This document shows, one piece after another, positions 9,012 to 16,929 of a stretch of 64,000 nt of DNA. The notes beneath the pieces were generated by a model that was not told the DNA's origin, ran no database searches, and saw only the letters and a list, made by a program, of their open reading frames with translations. A program made the position numbers and the translations under genes. Position 1 is the stretch's first letter. Each line of letters opens with the position of its first letter. The stretch comes from Brachybacterium sp. YJGR34 (GTDB taxonomy: Bacteria > Actinomycetota > Actinomycetes > Actinomycetales > Dermabacteraceae): assembly GCF_003347015.1 (NCBI RefSeq), contig NZ_PNFB01000004.1, forward strand, positions 186,001-250,000. The letters are read 5' to 3'.

Positions 9012-10879
9012 GCGCCGCGCCCGTCGCGTCCCCCTTCCGCCGCACCGCGAGCGCCCTCCCGCTGGGGCGGATCCGCCCGCGCGGCTGGCTCGAGCGGCAG
9101 CTGCGCCTGCAGGCCGACGGGATCACCGGGCAGCTGCCGGAGATCTGGCCGGACGTGGGGGAGGACAGCGGCTGGCTGGGCGGGGACGGCGAGAGCTGGG
9201 AGCGCGGCCCGTACTACCTCGACGGGCTGGTCCCGCTGGCGCACGTCCTGGGCGACGAGCAGCTGATGGACCGGGCGCGGCCCTGGATCGAGTGGATGCT
9301 CGCCTCCCAGGACGCCTCGGGCTCCTTCGGGCCGTCCGCGAACGACGACTGGTGGCCCCGCATGGTCGCCGCGAAGGTCCTCATCCAGCACGCCGAGGCG
9401 ACCGAGGACGAGCGCGTGGCCCCCTTCCTGCTGCGCTGGTGCGAGCATCTGCGCGAGCAGCTGCCCGCCCGTCCCCTGAGCGACTGGGGCCGGGCGCGCG
9501 GCGCGGAGCTCGCGCTCGCCGTCGTCTGGGTCCACGAGCGCACCGGCCAGGAATGGCTCGCCGAGCTCGTCGACCTCGTGATGTCCCAGACCGTCGACTG
9601 GAACAGCTACCTCACCACCGAGCTGGTCACCGGCCCCGCCCGCGTCTTCGAGCACCGCACCCACGGCGTCAACGTCGCGATGGGCCTGAAGACCGGGGCG
9701 GTCGCCTCCCTGCGCGGGGACGAGGCCGCCGAGCGCGAGCGCACCGAGGCGGCCTTCGCGGCGCTCGAGCGCTGGCACGGGCAGGCCCACGGCTGGTTCT
9801 CCGGCGACGAGTGGCTGGGCGGGCGCGAGGCCACCGCGGGCATCGAGACCTGCCTGGTGGTGGAGATGATGCACACCCAGGAGGTGCTGGCGCGGCTGTT
9901 CGGCGATGCCCGCCAGGGCGACCGGCTCGAGGAGCTCGCGCTGAACCTGCTGCCGGCCTCCTCGGACCCGCGGATGCGCGGCCACCAGTACCACCAGCAG
10001 GGCACGCAGATCGCGGCCTCGGTCGCACATCGCGACTGGTCCTTCTCCAGCGACGACGCGAACATCTTCGGTCTCGAGCCCCACTTCGGCTGCTGCACCG
10101 CGAACCTCCACCAGGGCTGGCCGAAGTTCGCCGCCTCGCTGTGGGCACAGGACGCCGACGGGGGCCTGCGCGCTGTCGCCTACGCCCCGGCGAGCGTGGA
10201 GGCCGCCGTCGACGGTCGGCCGCTGCGGATCGAGGTCGAGACCGAGTACCCCTTCGAGGAGACCGTGCGCCTCACGGTCACGGCCGACGGTCCGGCCCGC
10301 GTCCCGCTGCGGCTGCGCCTGCCGCAGTGGTGCACCGCGCCGGAGCTGAGCATCGACGGGAAGGAGCAGGAGGTGCGCGACCGCGGCGACGGCCACGTCG
10401 AGCTGGACCGGGACTGGGACGGCACCACCGCCGTGCAGCTGCGACTGCCGATGACCCCGCGCATCACGCGTCGCGAGCGGCAGGCCGCCTCGGTGCACCT
10501 GGGACCGCTGGTCATGGTCGCGAGCCCGGGGGAGAACTGGGTGGAGGTCGAGGGCGCGCCCGGGATCGGCGAATGGGAGGTCCACCCGCGCAGCTCCTGG
10601 AACTGGGCGCTCGCCGACCTCTCCGCCGCCGACCGCTGGCCGGTGCGCCGGGGGACGGTGCCCGAGGCGCCCTTCGCACTCGGCGACGCGCTCAGCCTCG
10701 AGGCCACGGGATGCCGCGTGCCGCACTGGCGACGCCGCGGCGCCTCGGCCGCGCCCCCGCCGCCGAGCCCGATCATGGACCGCGGACCGATCCACGGCCT
10801 GCGCCTGGTGCCCTACGGCACGGCGCGCCTGCGCGTCATGGAGTTCCCGGTCCTGCTCGAGGAGGGGGTCGAGAAATAG
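9008..10879 (+). CDS. GH127-type glycosidase (DUF1680, beta-L-arabinofuranosidase family)
   Basis: A 623-residue protein without a signal peptide. The start ATG overlaps the GH2 stop by four bases (ATGA at 9008-9011). It has the alpha/alpha barrel signatures of the DUF1680/GH127 family. The motif GIETC places Glu280 and Cys282 where the family has its catalytic Glu and a zinc-binding Cys, and FGCCTANLHQGWPKF supplies the vicinal pair Cys362-Cys363. In the characterised beta-L-arabinofuranosidase HypBA1, Glu and the Cys cluster with zinc form the active site. All these residues are present, so the enzyme is probably active. Its gene end runs 67 bases into the end of the opposing regulator gene. 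Confidence 0.85.
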   Translation: MSAAPVASPFRRTASALPLGRIRPRGWLERQLRLQADGITGQLPEIWPDVGEDSGWLGGDGESWERGPYYLDGLVPLAHVLGDEQLMDRARPWIEWMLASQDASGSFGPSANDDWWPRMVAAKVLIQHAEATEDERVAPFLLRWCEHLREQLPARPLSDWGRARGAELALAVVWVHERTGQEWLAELVDLVMSQTVDWNSYLTTELVTGPARVFEHRTHGVNVAMGLKTGAVASLRGDEAAERERTEAAFAALERWHGQAHGWFSGDEWLGGREATAGIETCLVVEMMHTQEVLARLFGDARQGDRLEELALNLLPASSDPRMRGHQYHQQGTQIAASVAHRDWSFSSDDANIFGLEPHFGCCTANLHQGWPKFAASLWAQDADGGLRAVAYAPASVEAAVDGRPLRIEVETEYPFEETVRLTVTADGPARVPLRLRLPQWCTAPELSIDGKEQEVRDRGDGHVELDRDWDGTTAVQLRLPMTPRITRRERQAASVHLGPLVMVASPGENWVEVEGAPGIGEWEVHPRSSWNWALADLSAADRWPVRRGTVPEAPFALGDALSLEATGCRVPHWRRRGASAAPPPPSPIMDRGPIHGLRLVPYGTARLRVMEFPVLLEEGVEK

Positions 10880-11823
10880 GGGGAGTGGTCCCACGGGCGG
10901 TCGCGGAGCACCGCCTGCAGGGCAGCTCCGGCGCTGCGCCACCGGTCCGAGGGCGCGGAGCACGCATCCACGAAGGCTCGTCCCAGCGAGGTGAGCCGCA
11001 GGGCATGCCCGCAGGTGATACCGCTGAGCTCGGGACCGTCGCTGCTCATGAGGAGGACGCCCCGCTCGGGGGAGGTCTCCGGCCACCGCAGCACGCGGGC
11101 GACCGCCGCGGGATCGCTGACATAGATCCTCGGGGTCGCGTGGAACGAGGCGTCCGGGAGTTCCAGGGCGGGCGCGAGGCCGGAGGCCGCATAGTCGAAG
11201 CCTGCCTCGTCGATCTGCAGCGCGGCCTCCCGCCAGTGCCGCGCGTCGCCGACGGCGAGGGCGGGCACGCCCCGGGGGAGAGGGCCGGAGACCGTCGCGG
11301 CGATCTCCACCATCCGGCGCACCTGGATCGCCTGCATGAACCTCTGCGTCTCCGGGCCGTGGGGGATGAATCCTGCTCGCTCGAACCGGTCGATCCAGCT
11401 CTGCATGGCCGTGGTGGGCTTCCGCTGCCTCAGCCTGCCCCCGAGGGAGACGAGGAGACGGTCCAGCACGAGCGCCGCCGCGGCGCCGGCCGCGGGGTCG
11501 CCCGTGGGCCGGACGTCGTCGCCGACGAACCGCGTTCCCGCGGCATCGAGCAGGCGCGTCAGCATGCCCCAGGTGGGGTCGAGGGTCCCCGCCACGATGC
11601 GGCCGACGGTCGACGGGCTGACCTCGGCGAAGCGGGCGAGCTCCGTGCGCGACAGCCTCATCCGGACGCAGACCTGCCGGATGATCATCCGTGCGGACAT
11701 CGGTGCGGTCATCGGCGCAGGTGTCGGAGCGGCCGTCGGCACGGTCATCGGCGCGGGCGTCAGTGCAGGCGACGGCACGACGGTCGGCGCGTCCGGCGGT
11801 TCTGAGCGTGAAAGGGTCATCAC
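10813..11823 (-). CDS. XRE-type helix-turn-helix regulator with a large C-terminal domain
   Basis: A 336-residue frame read from the GTG at 11823. A helix-turn-helix of Cro/C1 type lies near residues 55-95 (LSRTELARFAEVSPSTVGRI). The remaining 230 residues match no family I can name. The first 45 residues are a Pro/Ala/Met-rich run built from a repeated DNA motif (GGTCATCGGCGC-like), so the true start may be further in, for example the Met before IIRQVCVRMRL. The last 67 bases overlap the GH127 gene tail-to-tail, so the extreme C-terminus is less certain. DNA binding is likely; the target is unknown. It could regulate the adjoining glycosidases or be the sensor part of an abortive-infection or toxin-antitoxin-like module, but no partner gene is seen. 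Confidence 0.6.
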   Translation of the reverse strand: MMTLSRSEPPDAPTVVPSPALTPAPMTVPTAAPTPAPMTAPMSARMIIRQVCVRMRLSRTELARFAEVSPSTVGRIVAGTLDPTWGMLTRLLDAAGTRFVGDDVRPTGDPAAGAAAALVLDRLLVSLGGRLRQRKPTTAMQSWIDRFERAGFIPHGPETQRFMQAIQVRRMVEIAATVSGPLPRGVPALAVGDARHWREAALQIDEAGFDYAASGLAPALELPDASFHATPRIYVSDPAAVARVLRWPETSPERGVLLMSSDGPELSGITCGHALRLTSLGRAFVDACSAPSDRWRSAGAALQAVLRDRPWDHSPYFSTPSSSRTGNSMTRRRAVP

Positions 11824-11950
11824 GGGCGTACTTCCGGAGAGGCGGATGCTCCGGTCCGGAGCGTCGGTGCGGGGATGCTACCCATCGGCCGGCCGGCGAT
11901 CGTGCGTCGTGCACAACGACGAGGTCAGCGGCGGGAAGTGGGGTGTCGAC

Positions 11951-11986
11951 CGTTCACCAATTTGCGTATCCGCACATTAGTGAACG
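11951..11986. repeat. 36-bp imperfect palindrome
   Basis: Sixteen-base arms CGTTCACCAATTTGCG and CGCACATTAGTGAACG are reverse complements except at two positions, around a TATC centre. It stands about 130 bases upstream of the XRE-type regulator gene in an otherwise GC-rich gap. It may be an operator for that regulator or a mobile palindromic element. Confidence 0.6.
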
Positions 11987-12034
11987 CCGCGGAAGGGACC
12001 TGGCCCAGGAGCGTGAGGCGCGACCTCGCGGCTG

Positions 12035-12116
12035 CCTCGCCTCGCCTCGCCTCGCCTCGCCGAGGAGCCGAGGAGCCGAGGAGCCGAGGAGCCGAGGAGT
12101 CGAGGAGCCGAGGGGC
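12035..12116. repeat. Simple-sequence repeats (CCTCG and CGAGGAGC units)
   Basis: Five CCTCG units run directly into seven copies of an eight-base unit CGAGGAGC, one with a single change and the last degenerate. The two halves are partly complementary and could fold into hairpins. No gene overlaps them. Confidence 0.85.
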
Positions 12117-12278
12117 AGGGGACCGGGGGCCCGGGGAGCAGGGGGCCGAGGGGTCGAGGGGCTGAGGGGCAGAAGGACCCGAGGGCCGGGGCCCGAGGAG
12201 CCGCGGGGCTGCGGAGCGTCGGCCGCAGGACGCAGCACGGCGGCGACGCCGGCTGCTCGCGAGGGGGATGGCGTGTTT

Positions 12279-13346
12279 CTAGGCCGGTGAGGACGCTGGC
12301 CGGCCGCCGCGGAACGTCTCCACGTACCGTGCGAAGTCCCAGGGCTCGTGATCGTCGTCGCCGTCGAGGAAGGACGTCGCCGCCTGTCGCCCCGAGCGGT
12401 AGAGCTGCTCGCGGGATTCCTCCTCGAGATCGAACTCGGTGGGGCGCACGGCGTCGGTGTCGATGAAGATCGTGCGTGCGACGGCGTCGGAGGCATCGAC
12501 GTGGAGGCGGTCATAGAAGCCCGTGACAGTGTCCAGCACCGCCCGGCCGTAGGACAGCGGGCCGGTGATCCGATGCGCCACGCCGTGGTCCGCCTCGGGC
12601 TTCGCCGAGAGCTTGATGCCGAGGGTGGGCCAGCGCGGGACCTCGCCGGCGGGCCGGTCGAAGACGGAGACCGGGAAGTTCGACAGCATCCCGCCGTCGA
12701 CCAGCCAGGAGGTCGTCCCCGTCGCGCTCGTCCACCGTTCGGGGCGGAAGAAGAGAGGGATCGCCGTGGAGGCGCGGACGGCATCGGCCACGCGCAGCGT
12801 CTCGGGGGTCGTGCCGAGATCGTCGGCGTCGGTCGGCAGGTAGCGCAGGCGCCCGCTGCTGAGGTCGGAGACCGTGACCACCAGCCGGTACGGCGGCCCG
12901 CTCACCGCGGTCCGCTCCGGGTCGGGATCGCGGTAGACCAGATCCGCGAAGGTGCCCGTGGAGCCCGGGGCCCCGTGCGCGGTGAGCTGCTCCTCGATCC
13001 AGGCGCGCAGTCTCTCGCCGCGGTGGATGCCCTGGTGCAGCAGGACGCTCAGCGCCGCCCCGGGAGGGAAGCGGGTCCAGGCCGGGCCGTCGGCGAACCG
13101 CCGGTAGTCGGTCTCGCGGAGGATCTGCACGATCGTGGAGGCGGGGATCCCTGCCGTGATCAGGGCCCCGGCGACCGCTCCGGCCGAGGCTCCTGCCACC
13201 CGGTTGACGCGGTACCCGCGCTCCTCGAGCACCTCGAGCGCCCCGGCCAGCGCGACCCCTTTGACCCCGCCGCCCTCCAGGACCAGGTCGACGCGGCGCT
13301 CCGCGGTGGATCCGGTGGGGCCTGCGGCGGCATCGAGGGAGGTCAT
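12279..13346 (-). CDS. Patatin-like phospholipase
   Basis: A 355-residue protein with the patatin catalytic dyad and oxyanion elements: GGGVKG at about residues 25-30, the nucleophile elbow GASAG with Ser54, and the DGG motif with the catalytic Asp near residue 213. It should hydrolyse acyl esters of lipids in the cytosol or at the inner face of the membrane; there is no signal peptide. The ATG at 13346 is preferred over an upstream in-frame Met because TATCCT, a good -10, lies six bases before it, implying a leaderless message. No partner gene is coupled to it. Confidence 0.88.
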   Translation of the reverse strand: MTSLDAAAGPTGSTAERRVDLVLEGGGVKGVALAGALEVLEERGYRVNRVAGASAGAVAGALITAGIPASTIVQILRETDYRRFADGPAWTRFPPGAALSVLLHQGIHRGERLRAWIEEQLTAHGAPGSTGTFADLVYRDPDPERTAVSGPPYRLVVTVSDLSSGRLRYLPTDADDLGTTPETLRVADAVRASTAIPLFFRPERWTSATGTTSWLVDGGMLSNFPVSVFDRPAGEVPRWPTLGIKLSAKPEADHGVAHRITGPLSYGRAVLDTVTGFYDRLHVDASDAVARTIFIDTDAVRPTEFDLEEESREQLYRSGRQAATSFLDGDDDHEPWDFARYVETFRGGRPASSPA

Positions 13347-13352
13347 CCCGGC

Positions 13353-13358
13353 AGGATA
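13353..13358 (-). promoter_or_regulatory. -10 element of the patatin gene
   Basis: TATCCT on the minus strand, six bases before the ATG at 13346. Confidence 0.45.
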
Positions 13359-13392
13359 GGAGATGGGGCCGAGGCCCCTCACTCCGCCGCGC

Positions 13393-13935
13393 TCACTCCA
13401 GACCGATCAGCTTCCCGCTCCTGGCGAGCTCCGGATCGGTGCACGAGGCGAGGTCGAAGCAGCAGGGCCGGCGCTTGCCACCGCGGAGCTTGTCGATCGA
13501 GACGTCCACGCGCTTGGCGCGGGTGGCGGGATTCTTCGTCGCACCGACCCACCGCACCCACTCCCAGCGGGCCATCGGCGTGATGCTGCTCCAGGTCCCG
13601 GCGAGGTCCTCGGCCTCGGCGAGGGCGGCGCCGAGGTCCTCGGGGATCTCCGGCTCGGGCCAGACCGCCGACGGCGTCAGGGAGAACTCGATGCTCATGC
13701 CGTCGGCAGCTCCCAGCGCGCGCACGAGCGCGTCCGTCAGCGAGATCCAATGGCCCTTGCGGCCGTCGGGCTCGATGACCAGGGTGGTCTCCGTGCCGCC
13801 GAGCACCGCGTCCACCGCGACCTGCCCGCGCGAGGGCAGCTGCGCGCTGGCCTCCTCGGGCAGCGGGAGGATCAGGCGCTCGCCCATCGTGCGGACGGCG
13901 GCGGTGCCGGTGATCGTGGTCTTCGTGGTCGCCAT
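13393..13935 (-). CDS. YdeI/OmpD-associated family protein with DUF1905 domain
   Basis: A 180-residue cytosolic protein in two parts. The first (about residues 1-95) matches the DUF1905 beta-barrel type, with the sequence PSRGQVAVDAVLGG and a following RKGHWISL stretch. The second (about 135-180) resembles the YdeI/OmdA helical domain, with ATKNPATRAKRVDVSIDKL and CCFDLASC. The function of this family is not settled; members are linked to resistance to some peptides in other bacteria. The ATG at 13935 has GGAGG eight bases upstream, which excludes the longer frame that runs into the MFS gene. It is transcribed away from the MFS exporter gene from a shared 118-base gap. Confidence 0.72.
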   Translation of the reverse strand: MATTKTTITGTAAVRTMGERLILPLPEEASAQLPSRGQVAVDAVLGGTETTLVIEPDGRKGHWISLTDALVRALGAADGMSIEFSLTPSAVWPEPEIPEDLGAALAEAEDLAGTWSSITPMARWEWVRWVGATKNPATRAKRVDVSIDKLRGGKRRPCCFDLASCTDPELARSGKLIGLE

Positions 13936-14039
13936 GATGTGGTCCTCCGGATCGTGACGGGCCGGGTCGGCCGCTGCGATCCACGGTACCGCCGCCGCGT
14001 CGCGCCGGCTTCTCGCATCCTGACCGACCCGTGCCGGAG

Positions 14040-14045
14040 TACGCT
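14040..14045 (+). promoter_or_regulatory. -10 element of the MFS gene
   Basis: TACGCT, eight bases before the ATG at 14054. Confidence 0.4.
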
Positions 14046-14053
14046 GACCTGCG

Positions 14054-15313
14054 ATGAACCTCGCTCCCCCTGCCACTGCGCGCCGATTCGGTCCGCTGCG
14101 GGACTCCCACTCGCGCCCGTACCTGATCACGGCCGGGATGGCGATGATGGGCGACAACATCGAGCACGTCATCACCTACTGGGTGCTCTGGCAGGTCTTC
14201 GAATCACCGTGGCTGGTGGGATTCCAGGTCATCAGCCATTGGCTGCCGTTCCTGCTGTTCTCCGTGCTCTTCGGATCCCTGGCGGAGAAGTACGACTGCC
14301 GGCGCATCATCCAGATCGCGCAGGGTCTGTTCGCCGCGGTGTCCCTGGGCTGGGGCCTGCTGTTCCTCACCGGCACCCTGGAGATGTGGAGCGCCTGCGT
14401 GCTGCTGGTGCTGCACGGCTGCGCGGGCGCGCTGTGGGGGCCGGCCGAGCAGCTGATGCTCCACGACTTCGCCGAACCCCACGAGCTGCCCAGCGCGGTG
14501 CGGCTGAACGCCACCTTCAAGAGCCTCGGGGTGCTCGCCGGGCCGGTGGTCGGCTCGGTGCTGATGCTGCTGCTGGGGCCCACCTGGGGGATCTTCGCCA
14601 ACATCGTCTTCTACCTGCCCATGACCCTGCTGATGCTGCGCACCCCGTACACCGGGCACGTCCGCAGCGGCTTCGTACGGCGCGAGCGGGTCTCGATCCT
14701 GGACACCCCGCGGGTGCTGCGCACGGTGGCCGACGACAGGGTCCTGCTGGGCATGATCGCGCTGGCCGGCCTGATCGCCGTGTGCGTCGGCTCCTCGCTG
14801 ACCGTCGCGATGCCCAACTTCGCCGAGACCCTGGGCGCCGGGGACGACGGGGGACTGGGCTACGGCGCCCTGCTGTTCGCCAACGGCATCGGAGGCGTGG
14901 TGGGCGGCTTCCTGCTGGAGGCCACCGGCTTCCTGCGGGTCACCGTGCGCAGCGCGATCGTCGCGGCCGTCGTCTTCGGGCTGACCACGGTGATCGTCGC
15001 CGTCACCGCGTCCTACCCGGTGGCGCTGACCGCGCTGGTGATCGGCGGCATCGCCAACCTCGCCGCGGTCTCGATCGGCCAGGCGATCGTGCAGCTGCGC
15101 GCCCCGGAGGACCAGCGCGGGCGCGTGATCGGTGCCTACTCCATGATCGGGAGCGGCCTGCGCACCGGCAACGGCATCACCCTCGCCTGGCTGGGCGCGC
15201 TGATCGGCGTGAGCGCCGCCGTGGCGGTGGGCGGCGCGGCGCTCGTGATCGGGGCGCTGATCATCGCGGTCCTCGTCGCGCAGGGCGCCCGGCGCCGCCG
15301 GACCGCGGTCTGA
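14054..15313 (+). CDS. MFS transporter (MFS_3 / enterobactin-exporter-like)
   Basis: A 419-residue integral membrane protein with about twelve hydrophobic helices in two halves. The N-terminal half has GSLAEKYDCRRI in the first cytoplasmic loop, the position of the MFS signature. PEDQRGRVIGAYSM in the second half is the motif typical of the MFS_3 branch that includes siderophore and drug exporters. It is predicted to be a proton-driven exporter; the substrate is unknown. The message is probably leaderless. A perfect 26-base hairpin follows in the convergent gap. Confidence 0.85.
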   Translation: MNLAPPATARRFGPLRDSHSRPYLITAGMAMMGDNIEHVITYWVLWQVFESPWLVGFQVISHWLPFLLFSVLFGSLAEKYDCRRIIQIAQGLFAAVSLGWGLLFLTGTLEMWSACVLLVLHGCAGALWGPAEQLMLHDFAEPHELPSAVRLNATFKSLGVLAGPVVGSVLMLLLGPTWGIFANIVFYLPMTLLMLRTPYTGHVRSGFVRRERVSILDTPRVLRTVADDRVLLGMIALAGLIAVCVGSSLTVAMPNFAETLGAGDDGGLGYGALLFANGIGGVVGGFLLEATGFLRVTVRSAIVAAVVFGLTTVIVAVTASYPVALTALVIGGIANLAAVSIGQAIVQLRAPEDQRGRVIGAYSMIGSGLRTGNGITLAWLGALIGVSAAVAVGGAALVIGALIIAVLVAQGARRRRTAV

Positions 15314-15384
15314 GGCCTGATCCGGGGGTCGGCGCTCCGGAGGCGGGGTGCGCGCTCGAGGTTCCCGCGGTGCGGGGCGGGATC

Positions 15385-15444
15385 ACAGCCAGTATGTGCA
15401 CAGGAAGGCCCTCAGTGAGGCCTTCCTGTGCACATACTGGCTGT
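15385..15444. terminator. Perfect 26-bp hairpin between convergent genes
   Basis: Arms 15385-15410 and 15419-15444 are exact reverse complements with an eight-base loop (CTCAGTGA). It lies between the MFS gene (ending 15313) and the oppositely oriented surface-protein gene (ending 15572), as expected for a bidirectional terminator. No T run follows either arm. Exact pairing over 26 bases is longer than a normal terminator stem, so it may also be a palindromic element. Confidence 0.65.
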
Positions 15445-15571
15445 ACTCAGCCCTGAACCACCGATGGGTGATGACACCGGGCGCCGGACTGGAGGTCGCG
15501 GACGTTCGGTGACCCAGGCACGCGACGTGGCCCACCACGGCCAGCGGATCGGGGAGGGGGCGGCGACGGTC

Positions 15572-16792
15572 TCAGCGGCCGCGGCGCCGCTGGTACCAGA
15601 GGGCGCCCGCGCCGCCGGCCAGCAGGATCCCCGCGACGGCCAGGGCGGGGCCGACGGAGGTGCCGGTCGCGGCGAGCTCGCCGCCGCCGTCGGAGGCGTC
15701 CTGCTCCGCGGAGGGCTCCTCGTCGACGGCCCCGAGCTCGCCGTCCTCGAGCAGGGCGGCCAGCATGCGGGCGAGCTCCGTGCCGCGCGTCTCCTCCGAG
15801 CTCTGCTCCGGGGTCGCCGATCCGCTGTCCGGGGTCGAGGGGTCGTCCTCGTCCGCCGAGGGCTCGTCCTCCGACGGGGGAGGGGTGGTCTGCTCCGGGG
15901 TCGTGAAGACAGGGTCCTCGCCCTCGCCGCCGCCCTCGTTCTCGTCCGGGCCGGCCGGCGGGGAGTCGGTCCCCTCGGCCGGAGCGGTCGGGGAGCCGGT
16001 GGTGTCCTCGTCGCCGGGCTCGACCGTGGGGGTCGTGGACGGGTCCTCGGCGGGGGCCGACGGCTGCTCGCTCGGCGTGTCGGTGGGGTCGCTCGTGGGC
16101 TCCGGGGTGGGGGTGGTCGTGGGATCGGTCGTCGGGTCCGCGGTGGGTTCCTCGGTCGGCTCCACCGTCGGTTCGCCGGTGGGGTCCTCCGTCGGCTCCA
16201 CCGTCGGCTCGCCGGTGGGCTCGTCCGTGGGTTCCGCGGTCGGCTCCTCGGTGGGTTCCGCCGTCGGCTCGTCCGTGGGCTCCTGCGTCGGTTCCTCGGT
16301 GGGTCCTTCCGTCGGCTCGTCCGTCGGTTCCGCGGTCGGCTCCTCCGTGGGCTCCTCGGTCGGCGGGTCCGTCGGCTCCTCGCCGCGGCCCATCGCCGAG
16401 AACTGCCCGTCGTCCTGGACCTCGTCGACGGTGGCCACGAAGGTGTAGTCGCCCGGGCTGCTCGGAGCGTAGCTCGCCGCGGCATTGCCGTCGAGATCCG
16501 TCGTGATCGAGAGCGATTCGTGCTCGCCGTTCGGGCCGATCACGGTGATCGTGCCCGAGGCGTTCTTCGGGAAGCACTGGATCGAGAACTCCGCGGCCTG
16601 GCCGGTCTCGAGATTCACGGTGTCATCGGCGACCGTCGCGGTGGGGGTCTGGCAGATCTCGCCGCCCGCCATCGGCGCCGCCTCCGCGGCAGCGATCTCG
16701 CTCGGCGCCGTGGCCGGGACCAGCACGCAGGCGGCCGCGAGCGCGAGGCCGGCACCCAGGCGGGCGGGAGCCGGACGGCGGAGGACGAGCAC
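15572..16792 (-). CDS. LAXTG-anchored surface protein with Pro/Glu/Thr stalk
   Basis: A 406-residue secreted protein starting at GTG 16792, with AGAGGAG five bases upstream. It has a signal peptide (to about residue 38), a small domain of about 100 residues with two Cys (EICQTPT and FSIQCFP) that could form a disulfide, then a long stalk of PTEEPTxEPTDEP repeats (about 135-240), further acidic Pro/Ser/Thr linker, and a sorting signal LAATG followed by a hydrophobic segment and an Arg-rich end. The folded domain looks Ig-like (GEHESLSITTDLDGNAAASY). It is probably displayed on the cell wall by a class E sortase; its binding partner is unknown. It is transcribed divergently from the MoxR operon. 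Confidence 0.8.
   Translation of the reverse strand: MLVLRRPAPARLGAGLALAAACVLVPATAPSEIAAAEAAPMAGGEICQTPTATVADDTVNLETGQAAEFSIQCFPKNASGTITVIGPNGEHESLSITTDLDGNAAASYAPSSPGDYTFVATVDEVQDDGQFSAMGRGEEPTDPPTEEPTEEPTAEPTDEPTEGPTEEPTQEPTDEPTAEPTEEPTAEPTDEPTGEPTVEPTEDPTGEPTVEPTEEPTADPTTDPTTTPTPEPTSDPTDTPSEQPSAPAEDPSTTPTVEPGDEDTTGSPTAPAEGTDSPPAGPDENEGGGEGEDPVFTTPEQTTPPPSEDEPSADEDDPSTPDSGSATPEQSSEETRGTELARMLAALLEDGELGAVDEEPSAEQDASDGGGELAATGTSVGPALAVAGILLAGGAGALWYQRRRGR
16130..16395 (-). repeat. PTEEPT/PTDEPT-coding repeats
   Basis: In-frame 12-base units encode P-T-x-E/D, about twenty in a row, forming the extended stalk of the LAATG surface protein. Base differences between units are mostly silent, showing selection on the protein pattern. 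Confidence 0.85.
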
Positions 16793-16929
16793 GAGAACTC
16801 CTCTGAGGACAGCAGGAACCCGTCATACTGTACGAGGCATCACCTCAGTTCGGTCCTCGATCAGTTCATCGCAGGGCAAACTCTTTGTGAACACCCGTCA
16901 CGGTGGTGGAACCGGAGGAGCGCGACATC

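Larger units (their letters stand above)
11824..12278. other. Gene-free stretch with a palindrome and simple repeats
   Basis: No convincing gene. From left to right it holds a possible -10 (TAGCAT on the minus strand near 11876-11881) for the regulator gene, the palindrome at 11951-11986, and the CCTCG and CGAGGAGC simple repeats at about 12035-12116. Translated frames across the repeats give only Arg/Gly/Pro/Glu-rich low complexity. Confidence 0.5.

Noticed and set aside
16130-16395. 12-bp repeats as a mobile or CRISPR-like element
   Set aside because: They are in-frame Pro/Thr/Glu codons of a wall-protein stalk.
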